The notes under the pieces were generated by a model that did not search any database, was not told the origin of the DNA, and saw nothing but the letters and a program-made list of their open reading frames with translations. A program made the translations under genes and the position numbers. 64,000 nucleotides of DNA from Alisma plantago-aquatica. Taxonomy: Eukaryota; Streptophyta; Magnoliopsida; Alismatales; Alismataceae. Where the stretch lies: the NCBI GenBank assembly GCA_963693085.1, contig OY856409.1, positions 526,217,303-526,281,302 of the forward strand, written 5' to 3'. Of this stretch, positions 47,690-60,109 are shown one piece after another; positions within the stretch are counted from its first letter, which is position 1; every line of letters begins with the position of its first letter.

Positions 47690-48200
47690 AGCATGATCGA
47701 TCCATGGAGAAGAGCAGATGTGGAAGAGTTACGTTGGGGCCATGTTGCTCCCACGACATCATGGGGACGCTTGGTGGACGTCCCTTCCTCGTAGCTGTGC
47801 GCCGCTGCAGTAGTATGACTGCATAGGACCGCTATGGGTTGTAGATCGTCACGCCCAATCCCAGCCATCGTGGATCTATCTTTGAGCTTCTATAGGTACG
47901 ACAGAGGGAGGCGGAAGCATTGGGACCATCGCCGACGTCCTGGGCTTGGAACAACTCCGTCCATAGGTCTGCAAAGGTGTTGCACGTGCAGCAACAACCG
48001 CAGATGGAATTGCACTCACGAACGGTAGTGAAGCCACAACTTGGAGGAGCTTTGTGTGCTCTAGGGCATGGCGGGGGCAGGAGAACCCTCCGTGGTGGCC
48101 GCCGAGGCCAAGGGAGGCGAGGAGGAGCGCGCCGAAGCTGCAGATCGGCGGCTAGGGCAGCCGCAGGTCTGTTTCTCGAGGTTGAAGAAGGTTAGATATG
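47690..48200 (+). other. GC-rich segment in the LTR leader
   Basis: A sharp rise in GC in an otherwise AT-rich LTR. Open frames of about 65-91 codons (47920-48195 in one frame, 48068-48265 in another) are kept in both LTRs (second copy 55583-55858), but paired LTRs are identical by origin, so this is weak evidence for coding. It could be a captured host exon. Confidence 0.4.
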
Positions 48201-49457
48201 CATTGGACAATTCTACCCTCGACGTATCAAAGGACGGGCTACTTAAGTGGAGGGCAAATTGGTAATTCGGTTATATTTTCCTAATCGGACGACTTTGCAA
48301 GGGATTGACCACATGGCGCTCCTGGATTGGCCCGAAACAGGTAATTTTGCTAAAATCATATCTATTTATTTGTAGCTCGGATTAGCACGCATAAAATATG
48401 AAAGTTGCTCAGAAAAATTAGGAGAATCTAATAAAAATAAAATTAAAGCCTGATTCTTTTTGCAATTCGAAAAGTAATGGAAGTTATTAACTTTAATGTG
48501 TTAATAGTTAAAGAACCCTATTTTGGTATGATTAAAGTGATGAGTAGGATTTAATAGATGATTAAAGTTTATCTTAGCCTTTTAATGATAAAAAGGATCA
48601 TTAAAGATTGAAAAAGGATGAATTGGCATGTAATTAGTTTAATTTACAGTTTCTTGTGCATAACTATGTTTTAATGGGCCTTGAAACCCTAATGTTGACT
48701 AATTCGACTATTAATGGCTATAATTGATTAATTTCATGATTATTGGAATATGCTAAGTTTAAGTTATTTCGAGCATTAAAGTTCTTAATTGATGGATAAA
48801 TACCCTAAATGAAGTAATCAAGGTTTTCTCATGAATAAAAAGGTCGATTAATGGCAAATCGAGTTCATATGTGATTTGGACTGTAATGAACTATGAATCA
48901 ATGACAAACACATATAATGATATTGTCATGGATTAAGAGGATAAAAATAGTAGCTTTATTAAAAAGAGGATTAATGAGCTTAATTAATGGTTAATTATGT
49001 CTTTAATCCGGGCTTGATAATTAGATGTGGAAATAATTATGGTTTATGATCAATTGTGTTAAATTAGGGTTTAAAATAATAAACGATGAAGGGAAACCCT
49101 AATTGCAATGGAAACCCTAAAAGTGGACTAGAAACCCTAGGAAGCGATCTAGATTTAATAGATCTTAAATGACATGAGTAATAAAAGGAAATTGTATAAT
49201 TGTTTCAGGATCTTATTGAATGCTTGCTTGCCTATTGGTTGATTGGATTGTTTCTGTCTCGCATCAAATTGACAGGTATGTGGTTACGCTTATGACTGCC
49301 CGAATTAGTTTTTCGGGATTTTATCGATGTTTCCATCGTGGCTTGAAATAAACTGTTGGATGCATTTAATTCTTGCAAATTATAATGTGAATATGACTAT
49401 AATCTAAGATATGTGCCTACTAGCTCAGATCGTAGTCCCCTCTGTAGCTTTATAGAT

Positions 49458-49644
49458 TGACCTAGTAAATGGCTACCAATGAGGGTAGGTCCATCAGGTC
49501 ATTAAATGACTTAGTAAATGGCTACCAATGGGGTAGGTCCATCAAGTCATCATGAGTCAGGGATTGGTCTACCTTTGGGTAGGACCATGCGACTCCATAA
49601 CCCTAGGTATTGGCTACCTGTGTGGTAGGGCCATGGGGGTAAGG
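49458..49644. repeat. Four tandem hairpin units with changing stems
   Basis: Units start at 49458, 49506, 49552 and 49600, each 44-48 bp with an inner stem around GGCTACC/GGGTAGG or its variants. Outer stems read TGACCT/AGGTCA in unit 1, TGACTT/AAGTCA in unit 2 and GAGTC/GACTC in unit 3, so both sides change together. Unit 4 has CCCTAGG with CCATGGGGG. The same array is at 57124-57310. Confidence 0.75.
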
Positions 49645-50141
49645 ATCTACCATATGAGAGAGGTGGTATCCATGTCCACTGCAGGGACGTTACAGAGAAA
49701 GGGGATAGGCAAGGATTGAGTAGTATTGCTTAAAAAGTAATTTTGGTTGTTAAATGATATTTGGTTGATTACATTGTTAACATAGTTGCACAATTATTGT
49801 TTCCCCTACATACCAGCTTCGGCTGACCGATGTTTTGTTTTTCAGTGTTTTAGGTACAAATGAAAAGAACAAACAGTAAAGTGGCATATGTGGAATGAAA
49901 TGAGAAGTAACGTGTGCAGGAGGATTAGTTAGATTAGTATCTTCATGGATAGAAGATTATAAATCCCAGAATTTTAAAAGGTAAACAAAGTTTTATTTTA
50001 TACCTGTTTTTAGTTTAGTTGGTAAAGTTTATTAATTATTACTGATTATTTGTTGAACCTTTGATCCTGTTAATTGAATAACGGCTCTGACCTTCGGGTC
50101 TCCCTTAATTGGGGGTTACCGGGAGGCAGGGTCGTAACAAT

Positions 50142-50154
50142 TGGTATCAGAGCA
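50142..50154 (+). other. Primer-binding site of the LARD-like element
   Basis: TGGTATCAGAGCA, two bases after the LTR. Matches initiator tRNA-Met. Confidence 0.92.
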
Positions 50155-53100
50155 TATGTTCCTCAAGTAATCTTTAATAATTATTAAATTTTACAAATTT
50201 TGTAGAACCCAAGGGAGTTATTAGAGGATTATCTGAAAGATAGAGGTGTCTAGAAAAGGATCACGACTGGGGGCTGGCAATATTTTCCTCCGCACCGCTA
50301 GTCGGAATACGAGGACTCCCAGATCCGTGTGACTGCCTGGCCAAAGTCTTAGGGTATGAATCGAAATAAGATACCTTTAGGACTCTCTCATCTTGTTCAT
50401 TTCCTCTCAACTCAAATTCTATTAAGGACCTTAAGGATTAGGGTTTCCTCTCTTCTCCTCACCCTCTCGAGGTATGGGTAAGGTTGATCAGGATTAAGGG
50501 ATCCTCCACCAAATTAATAAAAAGCATGTAAATAAGATGTCATGGACATAAGCTTAATAGAGTAAGCATAAAAGGAATAGATACATGGTTAGGTCGTATG
50601 ACATGAGTTGTCATTGCCCTCAGGAGAGACCTGAGGATAGACCTTCTTGGTAGGAGGATGAGTAGAGAGAGTTGGTCTTGCAGGTAGAGATCTCCATTAA
50701 AGGTAGAGACCTAGCTCATCCTTTGAGGATGATGGTAACCCTAACCCTAAGAGAGGGTTAGAGAGAGAGATGACATGATTGACCAAGTGTTTGGTTGGTC
50801 ATGCCTTTGGGATGCCATAAGAGGGTAGATGACCTAGTACCTTTGGTGACCCAACCCTGGAGAGGGTCGTGCATGCCATAGAAAAGGATAGCTCCTTCGT
50901 GGATGAGGTTAGAGAACTTATAGTTACCCTATGGGATTAGGAAAGTAGGGTTTAGCTTGATGAAATCCTGGTTATGAGATCATGATGGATGGCTTATGAA
51001 AGGGGTATGGATGCTCTTGAGCCAAACATGAGTTGAGCATAGGCTTCAACCATATAGGGGTATGCTTGTGAGCATGAGCCTTCATGGAGAAGGGACCTCT
51101 AGTAAGTATGGTTGGAAGTGGATTTAGCTCTAGAGAGAGGAAGTAGAACCCCAACAGGGAGGTTGGAAGCCTAAAACCCCGAAACTTGAGGAATAGTGGG
51201 GAGTCGAGAATGATGCGACCTAAGTGGATGATATCTTGGAGGAACCAAACCCTAGAGAGAGGATGATGCTTCTAGTACCCAGGGTATAAGTGATTACCTG
51301 CTGATGAGATAAAGAGTGCCTTAGACCATGAGGAGGTTTATGTACCCTGTTGTGAGGTTTTATACCTAGTTGAATGTCCTTGAGGAGGACTCAACTCTAA
51401 GGTATTTCTCATAAAAAAAAAGGTCATGGGAGTGCATGGCATACCTTGGACATGATTGATTCATGGTTAAGAGATTGAGCATGTAGTTGGATATCCAAAG
51501 GAGAACCTAGGGTTCCTAGGCCTAAGAGGGGAAGCTGTATACCCGATGCTCATGATGAGATTTGAGTCTCTATAGTTTCGAGCATGGTATTCCACATGTG
51601 TAGAAGTAAAGGAAATCCCTTATGTTAAGGGTATGTTTGATGAACCCCTCACAACCAAGTTGATGTAATATTGAGGATGAGAACAAGTGCGACCTAGCAT
51701 GGTGTTGTAGGTACGCTTGTGCCTTAGTAGTTGCTGGTTTAAGCATGCTCATATGGATGTAAACCCTAAGAATGCTTGTGACCTTTGTTATCAAGGTGTA
51801 GTTTCCTCCCATCCTGGGAGAGCGACCCTTTGGTAGGGAGTTTGCTAGTTTGGTTGGTTTTGAGGTAACCTAAGGAGGTTTCGTAGGATCTTGAGAAGTT
51901 AAGTGAAAAGTACATGGCATGAGAATGAACCTGCAGACCCATATATAGCCATCTCTAAAGTGCATGTGGATGTGTTACCATGGAGGTAACCCGTTTGGGG
52001 CCTGGCCAAGATAGGCAGGTCGCCATGATCCCTATTAAAGGATGAAAGACAACCCATGAATGTAGAGAGAGATGATGAAGGCTTGGGTAAGGTTCTAAGT
52101 TGAATATGTACTATGTTAGAATCCTAAGTCTATCCAAGGGTCAGGTAGGGATAAGACCGATGGAAGAAGGAGTTGCCTAATTCCCTAGTTGCACATGACC
52201 ATAGGGTCGGGAGGTAACAGCTATCATTGTCTGAGGGCCATGGGTTAGGAGATTGATCACCTTCATAAACTCATGGGACCCAAAGGGAAGATGAGTAGGG
52301 CACTCTCTGGATGCATAAGGGAAAAGGGATGACTCCAAAAGTGCCGGCACACTATAGACCTAGAGGAGATGACCAAGGATTGTGTAGTAACCCAAGTAGG
52401 TTCGAGGCCAGTTTCCCATGGAGGTAACTTTGACATCATGATGTTTGTGATGTAGAGATAGGTGAGGCACATTTCAAACTCAGCTTTAAAGGTGTACGGG
52501 CAAGGTGGGCTGTACCATCTCTACTCTTGGAACAGGAAGAACTCTGTATTTGGACTGCGGCGAAATGCGTATTTCTTCTTGTTATGGGAGTGAGAGATAG
52601 GACAATATGCATGCCTTACACCAAGGATAAAGATGATACAAGGTATGAGGATAGAGATGATAACATACCTTTGTGGAGAGCATAATACATGGATGGTTTA
52701 CAAACACTAAAAGTATTAAGAAGATCATCTTGCGAGGATGTTTTATCTTGAACTAAGTGGATTTTTGCAAGTGTTACAAGGAATCACAAGGTTGAGTTTG
52801 ACCACCATGAGGATGAGCTCAGAGTTTCTTGATGAAGACGAACTTAGAGTATGAGAAGAGATGATAAGTATAATGCATGGCGGTGTGTGTCTTCGACATT
52901 AACTAACACCTAAGGATAAGGAGTGGTAATGAATGCTCTGGATGAGATATGTGGAACAAGTTAATGGTTGTTTGGGTAGCCAGTTTAGTTCTTGATGTAG
53001 TAAAAGGATGGTGATAGAACCTCAGGTGCACTTCTTTGGATAGGAAGATAATAAAACCCTTTTGAGAGTGGTTTAGGGTTTCCGAGGTATCAAGCTTGAG

Positions 53101-53169
53101 GAATCATAACAATACAGGAGGACATGATATACCTTGGTACTACAAAGATAGTAAGTGATGGCAGCATTC
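50155..53169 (+). other. Non-coding internal region, gag not recognisable
   Basis: About 3 kb with stops in all frames. Many short AGGATGA/GGTAGAGA-type purine-rich repeats give it a G-rich plus strand. No CCHC knuckle, protease or RT motif could be read. Confidence 0.5.
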
Positions 53170-54240
53170 TGGATGCTTAAAACAAAGTTGCATGTAGCAT
53201 GTGTCCATGCAAGCCAGGAGGTGAAGGACGACCACCATTAACCCAGTGCATGGATATAAAGTATAAAGAGTTCCCGAGAGGGAATGGGAGTTCATCATTA
53301 TGGGTGATGTGAGTTTCTCCTAGACCAAGAAGGTCAAGATACAATATGGGTTATGGTAGATCGCCTTACCTAGATGACATGAAAAGGAAGAGTTCTGTTA
53401 AGGGACAGATCTGGTTGAACTACATATGAAAAGGGATGGTTCAATTACACCATGATGCGAATTCAAAGTTCTTGATGTGACCTAAAGGTTCACTTCCATG
53501 AGGTGGAAGTAGATACATGAAGAGCTCAGTGTTTGTACATTTTATCACCCCATACTAATGGACAGTATGATCCGGACTAGAGGGTCTGATGAGAGCATGT
53601 GTGCTCATTTAGGGTGATACATAGAGACAGTTCTTAAGATGTGATGTTAACCACCATAGCCTTTATCGGGATGTAAGAAGGAGGTTGTGTCGGTCACCGC
53701 TTCATTAAGATGATGTTGGTGAAGGAGGCCTCGTGAAGGTCATAAAAGAACCACAGTTTGTGCAGATGAAGTCGCTTGATCGTGCAATGGTTGAAAGAGA
53801 GAGCCCAAGGGTGACATGAGTCACGAGCTGATGCAAAGCAGATTGACATGCAGTTCACTGTGGGAGAATATGTGATGTGAAAATCCGACCCCTCTAAGCT
53901 ACAGTTGATAAAGCGGAGTCTCCGATATATGGGTCCATTTGAGATGGATTGGTGGAGATGGTTGTGTTTAACCTTACCCCTCAGGATAAATTGATGTGTT
54001 GCATGAGTCCAATCTAGAGCACTATGTGAGGTATCCAAGCCATGTGTTGAGCCTTGAACCTATTCAGCTTTTGAAAGGTTGAAATGTCCTGAGTCACCTA
54101 TGAGGGTACAATATGCCAAGGTAAGAAAGAACTCAGATGGAAGAATATGAGATGATAAAGGTTCTTGGGAAGCACCATGGAAAGGGTAAGGCCACATGGG
54201 AGCCATGATGGACATATGAAAGGTTTATCCTGAATTATTT
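53170..54240 (+). pseudogene. Heavily decayed gypsy integrase to chromodomain remnant
   Basis: Plus-strand fragments in shifting frames resemble chromovirus pol. They are EWEFI-MGDV near 53290 (compare the WKWDHITMEFV of the 31020 element), TKKVK then YGLW, FTSMRWK near 53490, TFYHPILMDSM near 53540 (compare AFHPQTDGQSE) and LGKHHGKGKATWEP near 54165 (compare LWHLRGVEESTWE). Many stops and frameshifts separate them. The final FEDKILIRGEG runs into the polypurine tract. The integrase acids cannot all be placed. Confidence 0.55.
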
Positions 54241-54271
54241 GCTTGGTAGAATTTGAGGACAAAATTCTTAT

Positions 54272-54284
54272 AAGAGGGGAAGGA
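54272..54284 (+). other. Polypurine tract of the LARD-like element
   Basis: AAGAGGGGAAGGA, directly before the TGTTACAACC start of the 3' LTR. Confidence 0.85.
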
Positions 54285-55253
54285 TGTTACAACCCCAATT
54301 TTGGGTTCATTTGCTGAGAAATGTAATTTCTCATATTAAATATAAATGAACAAATAATGAATGAATGCATGATTTTCATTTAAAATAGCCTTGTTGATTT
54401 GTTTGTGGGCTTTATTGGCTATTGGGCCCAATAACAGGAAAGGATAAAAGAAATTCCACTATTATCGAGTAAATAAGAAAATAGAGAAAAAGGAAAAGTG
54501 TGGAAACCTCTAGAAGGCAAAAGAATGGAATCCAAGGATGGATTTCGTACCTTTAGGTTCCTTGGGTGCCAAGGAATCCAATATTGCAAGGAAAGGGCAA
54601 TAATAAAAGAAAAGATCCAATAAGTATTTCTTTATTAAGAAAGAAATTGAAAACACTGATGAAATGTGGAAAATATGTGAGAAGATGTATAATTGAGTTA
54701 TCCTTTGAGGAATTTCATATCCCAAGGATTTCTAATGTTAAAGGGAATATCAATGAGGAAAATAAAAGAGAAATAAAGAAAGATTCTCAAAAAGAACTAT
54801 TTTAATAAGGAATAAACAAGAGAATGGGAAATAATGAAGAATAATGCATTTAGATGCATCTAGGAGGATAATGAGTGTCCAATAAAAAGGATTTCGAAAT
54901 AAAAGAGTTTCTTGGGATCCAAGGAGTCCCAATGAAGAAAGAGGAAAGAGAAAATACCTATAAAGCAAAATAAGAAAATAATGTGATATATTATTGAATA
55001 AGTATGTGGTATTGTTAAAAAGAAAGTATTTTCTAATAAAGGAAGATGGGATTTCGTGATCAATGAATTAAAATCAAATCATAAAGATAATCATGAGATG
55101 AGTCTCAAATTCTTAATCACCCAACAAAAGAGAAATACAAAAGGGATAGTAAGGAGAGAGAAAGTTGGCTTCCTAATGAAGGAATTAGTTTCCTAATTGG
55201 AAAAGACCTTCCATCTTTGTGGATGCACATCTTGGGGTGTGAAAACCCTCCCC

Positions 55254-55260
55254 TATATAA
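55254..55260 (+). promoter_or_regulatory. TATA box in the 3' LTR
   Basis: TATATAA in the same CCCC...GGGG context as 47591-47597. In this LTR it points outward towards the TNP2 3' part and could drive read-through transcription there. Confidence 0.55.
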
Positions 55261-57123
55261 GGGGTTGGCCTGCTGGTTCGAGTTCCAAAGAGATCTCACA
55301 CGTATCTCTTCTTCTTTTCTTCATGTTCTTCCACGTTCAAACCCAAGTCGAAAGCATGATCGATCTATGGAGAAGAGCAGATGTGGAAGAGTTATGTTGG
55401 GGCCATGCTGCTCCCACGACATCATGGGGACGCTCGGTGGACGTCCCTTCCTCCTAGCTGTGTGCCGCTGTAGTAGTATGATTGCATAGGACCGCCACGG
55501 GTTGCAGATCGTCACGCCCAATCCCAGCCACCGTGGCTCTATCTTTGAGCTGCTATAGGTACGACGGAGGGAGGCGGGAGCATTGGGACCATCACCGACG
55601 TCATGGGCTTGGAACAACTCCGTCCATAGGTCTGCAAAGGTGCTGCACATGCAGCAGCAACCGCAGATGGAATTGCACTCACGAACGGTAGTGAAGCCAC
55701 AACTTGGAGGAGCTTTGTGTGCTCCAGGGCATGGCGGGGGCAGGAGAACCCTCCGTGGTGGCCGCCGAGGCCAAGGGAGGCGAGGAGGAGCGCGCCGAAG
55801 CTGCAGATTGGCGGCTAGGGCAGCCGCAGGTCTGTTGCTCGAGGTTGAAGAAGGTTAGATATGCATTGGACAATTCTACCCTCGATGTATCAAAGGACGG
55901 GCTACTTAAGTGGAGGGCAATTTGGTAATTCAGTTATATTTTCCTAATCGGACGACCTTACAAGGGATTGACCACGTGGCGCTCCTGGATTGGCCCGGAA
56001 TAGGTAATTTTGCTAAAATCATATCTATTTATTTGTAGCTCAGATTAGCACGCATAAAATATGAATGTTGCTCAGAAAAATGAGGAGAATCTAATAAAAA
56101 TAAAACTAAAGCCTGATTCTTATTGCAATTCGAAAAGTAATGGAAGTTATTAACTTGAATGTGTTAATGGTTAAAGAACCCTATATTGGTATGATTAAAG
56201 TGATGAGTAGGGTTTAATAGATGATTAAAGTTGATCTTAGCATGTTAATGATAAAAAGGATCATTAAAGATTGAAAAAGGATGAATTTGCATGTAATTAG
56301 TTTAATTTAGAGTTTCTTGTGCATAACTATGTTTTAATGGGCCTTGAAACCCTAATGTTGACTAATTCGACTATTAATGGTTGTAATTGATTAATTTCAT
56401 GATTAAAATTGGAATATGCTAAGTTTAAGTTATTTCGAGCATTAAAGTTCTTAATTGATGGATAAATACCCTAAATGAAGTAATCAAGGTTTTCTCATGA
56501 ATAAAAAGGTGGATTAATGGCAAATCGAGTTCATATGTGATTTGGACTGTAATGAACTATGAATCAATGAGAAACACATATAATGATGTTGTCATGGATT
56601 AAGAGGATAAAAATAGTAGCTTTATTAAAAAGAGGCTTAATGAGCTTAATTAATGGTTAATTATGTCTTTAATCCAGGCTTGATAATTAGATGTGGAAAT
56701 AATTAGGGTTTATGATCAATTGTGTTAAATTAGGGTTTAAAATCATAAACGATGAAGGGAAACCCTAATTGCAATGGAAACCCTAAAAGTGGACTAGAAA
56801 TCCTAGGAAGCGAGCTAGATTTAATAGATCTTAAATGACATGAGTAATAAAAGGAAATTGTATAATTGTTTCAGGATCTTATTGAATGCTTGCTTGCCTA
56901 TTGGTTGATTGGATTGTTTCTGTCTCGCATCAAATTGACATGTATGTGGTTACGCTTATGACTACCCGAATTAGTTTTCCGGGATTTTATCGATGTTTCC
57001 ATCATGGCTTGAAATAAACTGTTGGATGCATTTAATTCTTGCAAATTATAATGTGCATATGACTATCATCTAAGATATGTGCCTACTAGCTCAGATCCTA
57101 GTCCCCTCTGTAGCTTTATAGAT

Positions 57124-57310
57124 TGACCTAGTAAATGGCTACCAATGAGGGTAGGTCCATCAGGTCATTAAATGACTTAGTAAATGGCTACCAATGGGGT
57201 AGGTCCATCAAGTCATCATGAGTCAGGGATTGGTCTACCTTTAGGTAGGACCATGCGACTCCATAACCCTAGGTATTGGCTACCTGTGTGGTAGGGCCAT
57301 GGGGGTAAGG
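57124..57310. repeat. Hairpin array in the 3' LTR
   Basis: Copy of 49458-49644 with the same outer-stem pairs (TGACCT/AGGTCA, TGACTT/AAGTCA, GAGTC/GACTC). Confidence 0.75.
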
Positions 57311-57804
57311 ATCTACCATATGAGAGAGGTGGTATCCATGTCCACTGTAGGGACGTTACAAAGAAAGGGGATAGGCAAGAATTGAGTAGTATTGCTTAAA
57401 AAGTAATCTTGGTTGTTAAATGATATTTGGTTGATTACATTGTTAACATAGTTGCACAATTATTGTTTCCCCCACATACCAGCTTCGGCTGATCGATGTT
57501 TTGTTTGTCGGCGTTTTAGGTAAAAATGAAAAGAAAAAATAGTAAAGTGGCATATGTGGAATTAAATGAGAAGTAACGTGCGCAAGAGGATTAGCTAGAT
57601 TAGTATCTTCATGGATAGAAGATTATAAATCCCAGATTTTAAAAGGTAAACAAAGTTTTATTTTATACCCGTTTTCAGTTTAGTTGGTAAAGTTTATTAA
57701 TTATTACTGATTATTTGTCGAACCTTTGATCCTGTTAATTGAATAACGGCTCTGACCTTCGGGTCTCCTTTAATTGGGGGTTACCGGGAGGCGGGGTTGT
57801 TACA

Positions 57805-59957
57805 CTAAACAACCTGGAAATGACATCGATGTTTATCTTGAACCTCTGATTGATGACTTCAAGAAACTCTGGGGTGAAGGTGTGATGACCTATGATGCTT
57901 CACGAAGAGAGACATTTTGTTTGCATGCTATGTTGTTTTGCACTATTAATGACTTTCCAGCATATGGGAATTTGTCTGGATATAGTGTCAAAGGAGCTAA
58001 AGCATGTCCTATATGTGAAGAGAACACTGATTCAACAAGACTAAAACATGGCAGTAAGACTGTATATCTCAGTTATCGAAGGTTTCTTACAAAATTCCAT
58101 CTGTATCGTAGGAAGCGTAAAGCATTCAATGGATTGAATGAGGAATGGAGTGCACCTAAACCTATACCAGGGGAGGTTGTTTATGAAAGAGTAAAAGACT
58201 TTGTCAATGAATTTGGTAAGAGAGCAAAATGTACTATGGCCACATGGAGTGACAAATCTTTATTCAAGAAGAAGTCAATATTTTGGGATCTTCCTTATTG
58301 GAGTTCTTTGACAGTCAGGCATTGTATCGATGTCATGCACGTTGAGAAAAATGTTTGTGATAGTGTCATTGGTAATTTTTTGAATATACCAGGTAAGACT
58401 AAAGATGGAATAAAATCCAGACTGGACCTACGTGAAATGGGAATAAGGTCAGAATTAAAAGAATTTTGTGAAATGGAAAATCGGAGAACATACTTACCTC
58501 CCGCTTGTTACACATTGTCTAGAAAGGAGAAGAAAGCTTTTTGTGAATGTTTGGTAAATGTTAAGGTGCCACAGGGTTACTCATCCAACATCTGTAGATT
58601 GGTATCAATGAAAGATCTAAAGTTGATAGGTCTTAAATCTCATGATTGTCACACTCTAATGCAATAAATATTGCATGTGGCAATTAGATCTATATTTCCG
58701 AAGCATGTAAGGTTTGCAATCACCAGACTTTGTTTCTTTTTCAACAGTCTGTGCAGCAAAGTTATTGACCCTGATACTCTCGATAAATTGCAAAGAGAAG
58801 TGGTTGTTACCCTATGTCATCTTGACATGTATTTTCCTCCGACGTTCTTTGATATCATGGTACATCTTGTTGTCCACTTGACTAGGGAAGTGAAAATGTT
58901 GGGACCAGTTTTCTTGCATTGGATGTATCCCTTTGAACGATACATGAGCATTTTTAAAAGTGATGTTCGAAACTGTTATCGGCCTGAAGGGAGTATTATT
59001 GAGGGTTATGTGGCGAGAGAGGTTATGGATTTTTGCAATGACTTTCTCAGTGGTAATGACACTCATGATAATGACAAGAATATTGATGAGCAATTTGACA
59101 AAGGAATTTTGGGATCACGTGTGAAAGTAATCAGCCGTGAGCAGTTGGAACAAAGTCACTTGTATATTTTACACAACATGGACGAAGTGAACATTTATAT
59201 CGAGGAACATACCAATTTCATCAAGAGACAATATCCTCGAGCCAATACAATGTGGCTTGCTAGAGAGCATAACAAGACATTTATTAAGTGGTTTGAAGAT
59301 AAAGTCTTACATCAAATATCTCAAACACCAGATGATATTACTGAAACTATCAAATGCCTCGCCTTTAAACCAAAATTGACTGTTATGTCTTATGAAGGGT
59401 ATGACATAAATGGATTCACATATTACACAAAGTGCCAAGATGATAAGAGTGTCGTCCAAAAAAGTGGGGTCACCCTTCAAGCATCGACTATGTTTTTTGC
59501 AAGTGCAAAGGATAAGAGTCCACATGAAGCTAAAATGTCATATTACAGTGTCATTGAAGACATATGGGAGTTTGACTGCATAGATTTCAGAATTCCGCTC
59601 TTCAAATGTAATTGGGTTGATAACACAAAAGGAGTTATAGTGGATGAATTGGGTTTCACTTTAGTGAACTTTGAAAACATTGACGAGAAGGGTGAACCAT
59701 TCATATTGGCATCACAGGCGATATAAGTATTTTATATCGATGATCCTGCAAATGATAAATGGTCGGTTGTTCTTCATGGTAAAAGAGAGTTCATTGAAGA
59801 TCCTATAGATGAAGAATAGTATTATGATAAGTATGATGACTCTAGTCCATTCTTAGTTGGGTTGCCAACACCAACAAATATTGAAGCTAATGATGACTTG
59901 TATGTGCTTGGAGATCATAATGAAGGATTGTTAATTGATAAAAAATTGCAATATTAG
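57805..59957 (+). pseudogene. TNP2: TNP2 transposase, C-terminal part with DUF4218 and DUF4216 regions
   Basis: Continues the 45515-46621 frame at KQPGNDIDVYLEPLIDD. The TNP2 core goes on through GYSVKGAKACPICE, SIFWDLPYW and HCIDVMHVEKN to about 58560. A DUF4218-like block (IRSIFPKH...FPPTFFDIMVHL...YPFERYM) spans 58680-59060. A DUF4216-like block (YYSVIEDIWEFDC...FKCNWVD) spans 59530-59790. Stops: TAA 58665-58667 (CAA expected by context), TAA 59724-59726 and TAG 59817-59819. The last stop is at 59955-59957. Joined with the first part it makes about 1085 codons, full length for TNP2. No intron is needed within it. Confidence 0.9.
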
Positions 59958-59989
59958 AGGCATGTTTATATTTTTTTATATGTTTTGTT

Positions 59990-60105
59990 TTTCTGAATAT
60001 GAACTTTACAATGTGAATGTGAACTTTACAATGTGAATGTGAACTTTACAATGTGAGCTTTACAATTTGAATTACTTTACAATGTGAACTTTACAATGTG
60101 AATTT
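59990..60105 (+). repeat. Tandem repeat AATGTGAACTTTAC in the intergenic spacer
   Basis: About six degenerate copies of a 14-18 bp unit between the TNP2 stop and the next gene. It is followed by TTTTCAG at the ATG, so an upstream non-coding exon of the second gene may end here. Confidence 0.7.
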
Positions 60106-60109
60106 TCAG

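Larger units (their letters stand above)
46622..50139 (+). repeat. 5' LTR of the LARD-like element
   Basis: TATA box at 47591-47597, followed by a GC-rich leader (47690-48200), a long AT-rich part, and four hairpin repeats (49458-49644). It ends GTCGTAACA two bases before the PBS. Very similar to 54285-57804. Confidence 0.92.
46622..57804 (+). mobile_element. Large-LTR gypsy derivative without intact genes, inserted in TNP2
   Basis: LTRs of 3518 and 3520 bp (46622-50139, 54285-57804) start TGTTACAACC and end in TAACA or TTACA. They are flanked by a perfect 5-bp duplication CTAAA (46617-46621, 57805-57809). The PBS is TGGTATCAGAGCA (50142-50154) and the polypurine tract is AAGAGGGGAAGGA (54272-54284). 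The 4.1-kb internal region has no open gag or pol, only faint pol traces (53170-54240). This looks like a non-autonomous chromovirus relative (LARD-like), which would need proteins from another element. Confidence 0.9.
54285..57804 (+). repeat. 3' LTR of the LARD-like element
   Basis: Collinear with 46622-50139 apart from scattered substitutions and small indels. TATA box at 55254-55260, GC-rich segment at about 55350-55860, hairpin array at 57124-57310. Confidence 0.92.
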
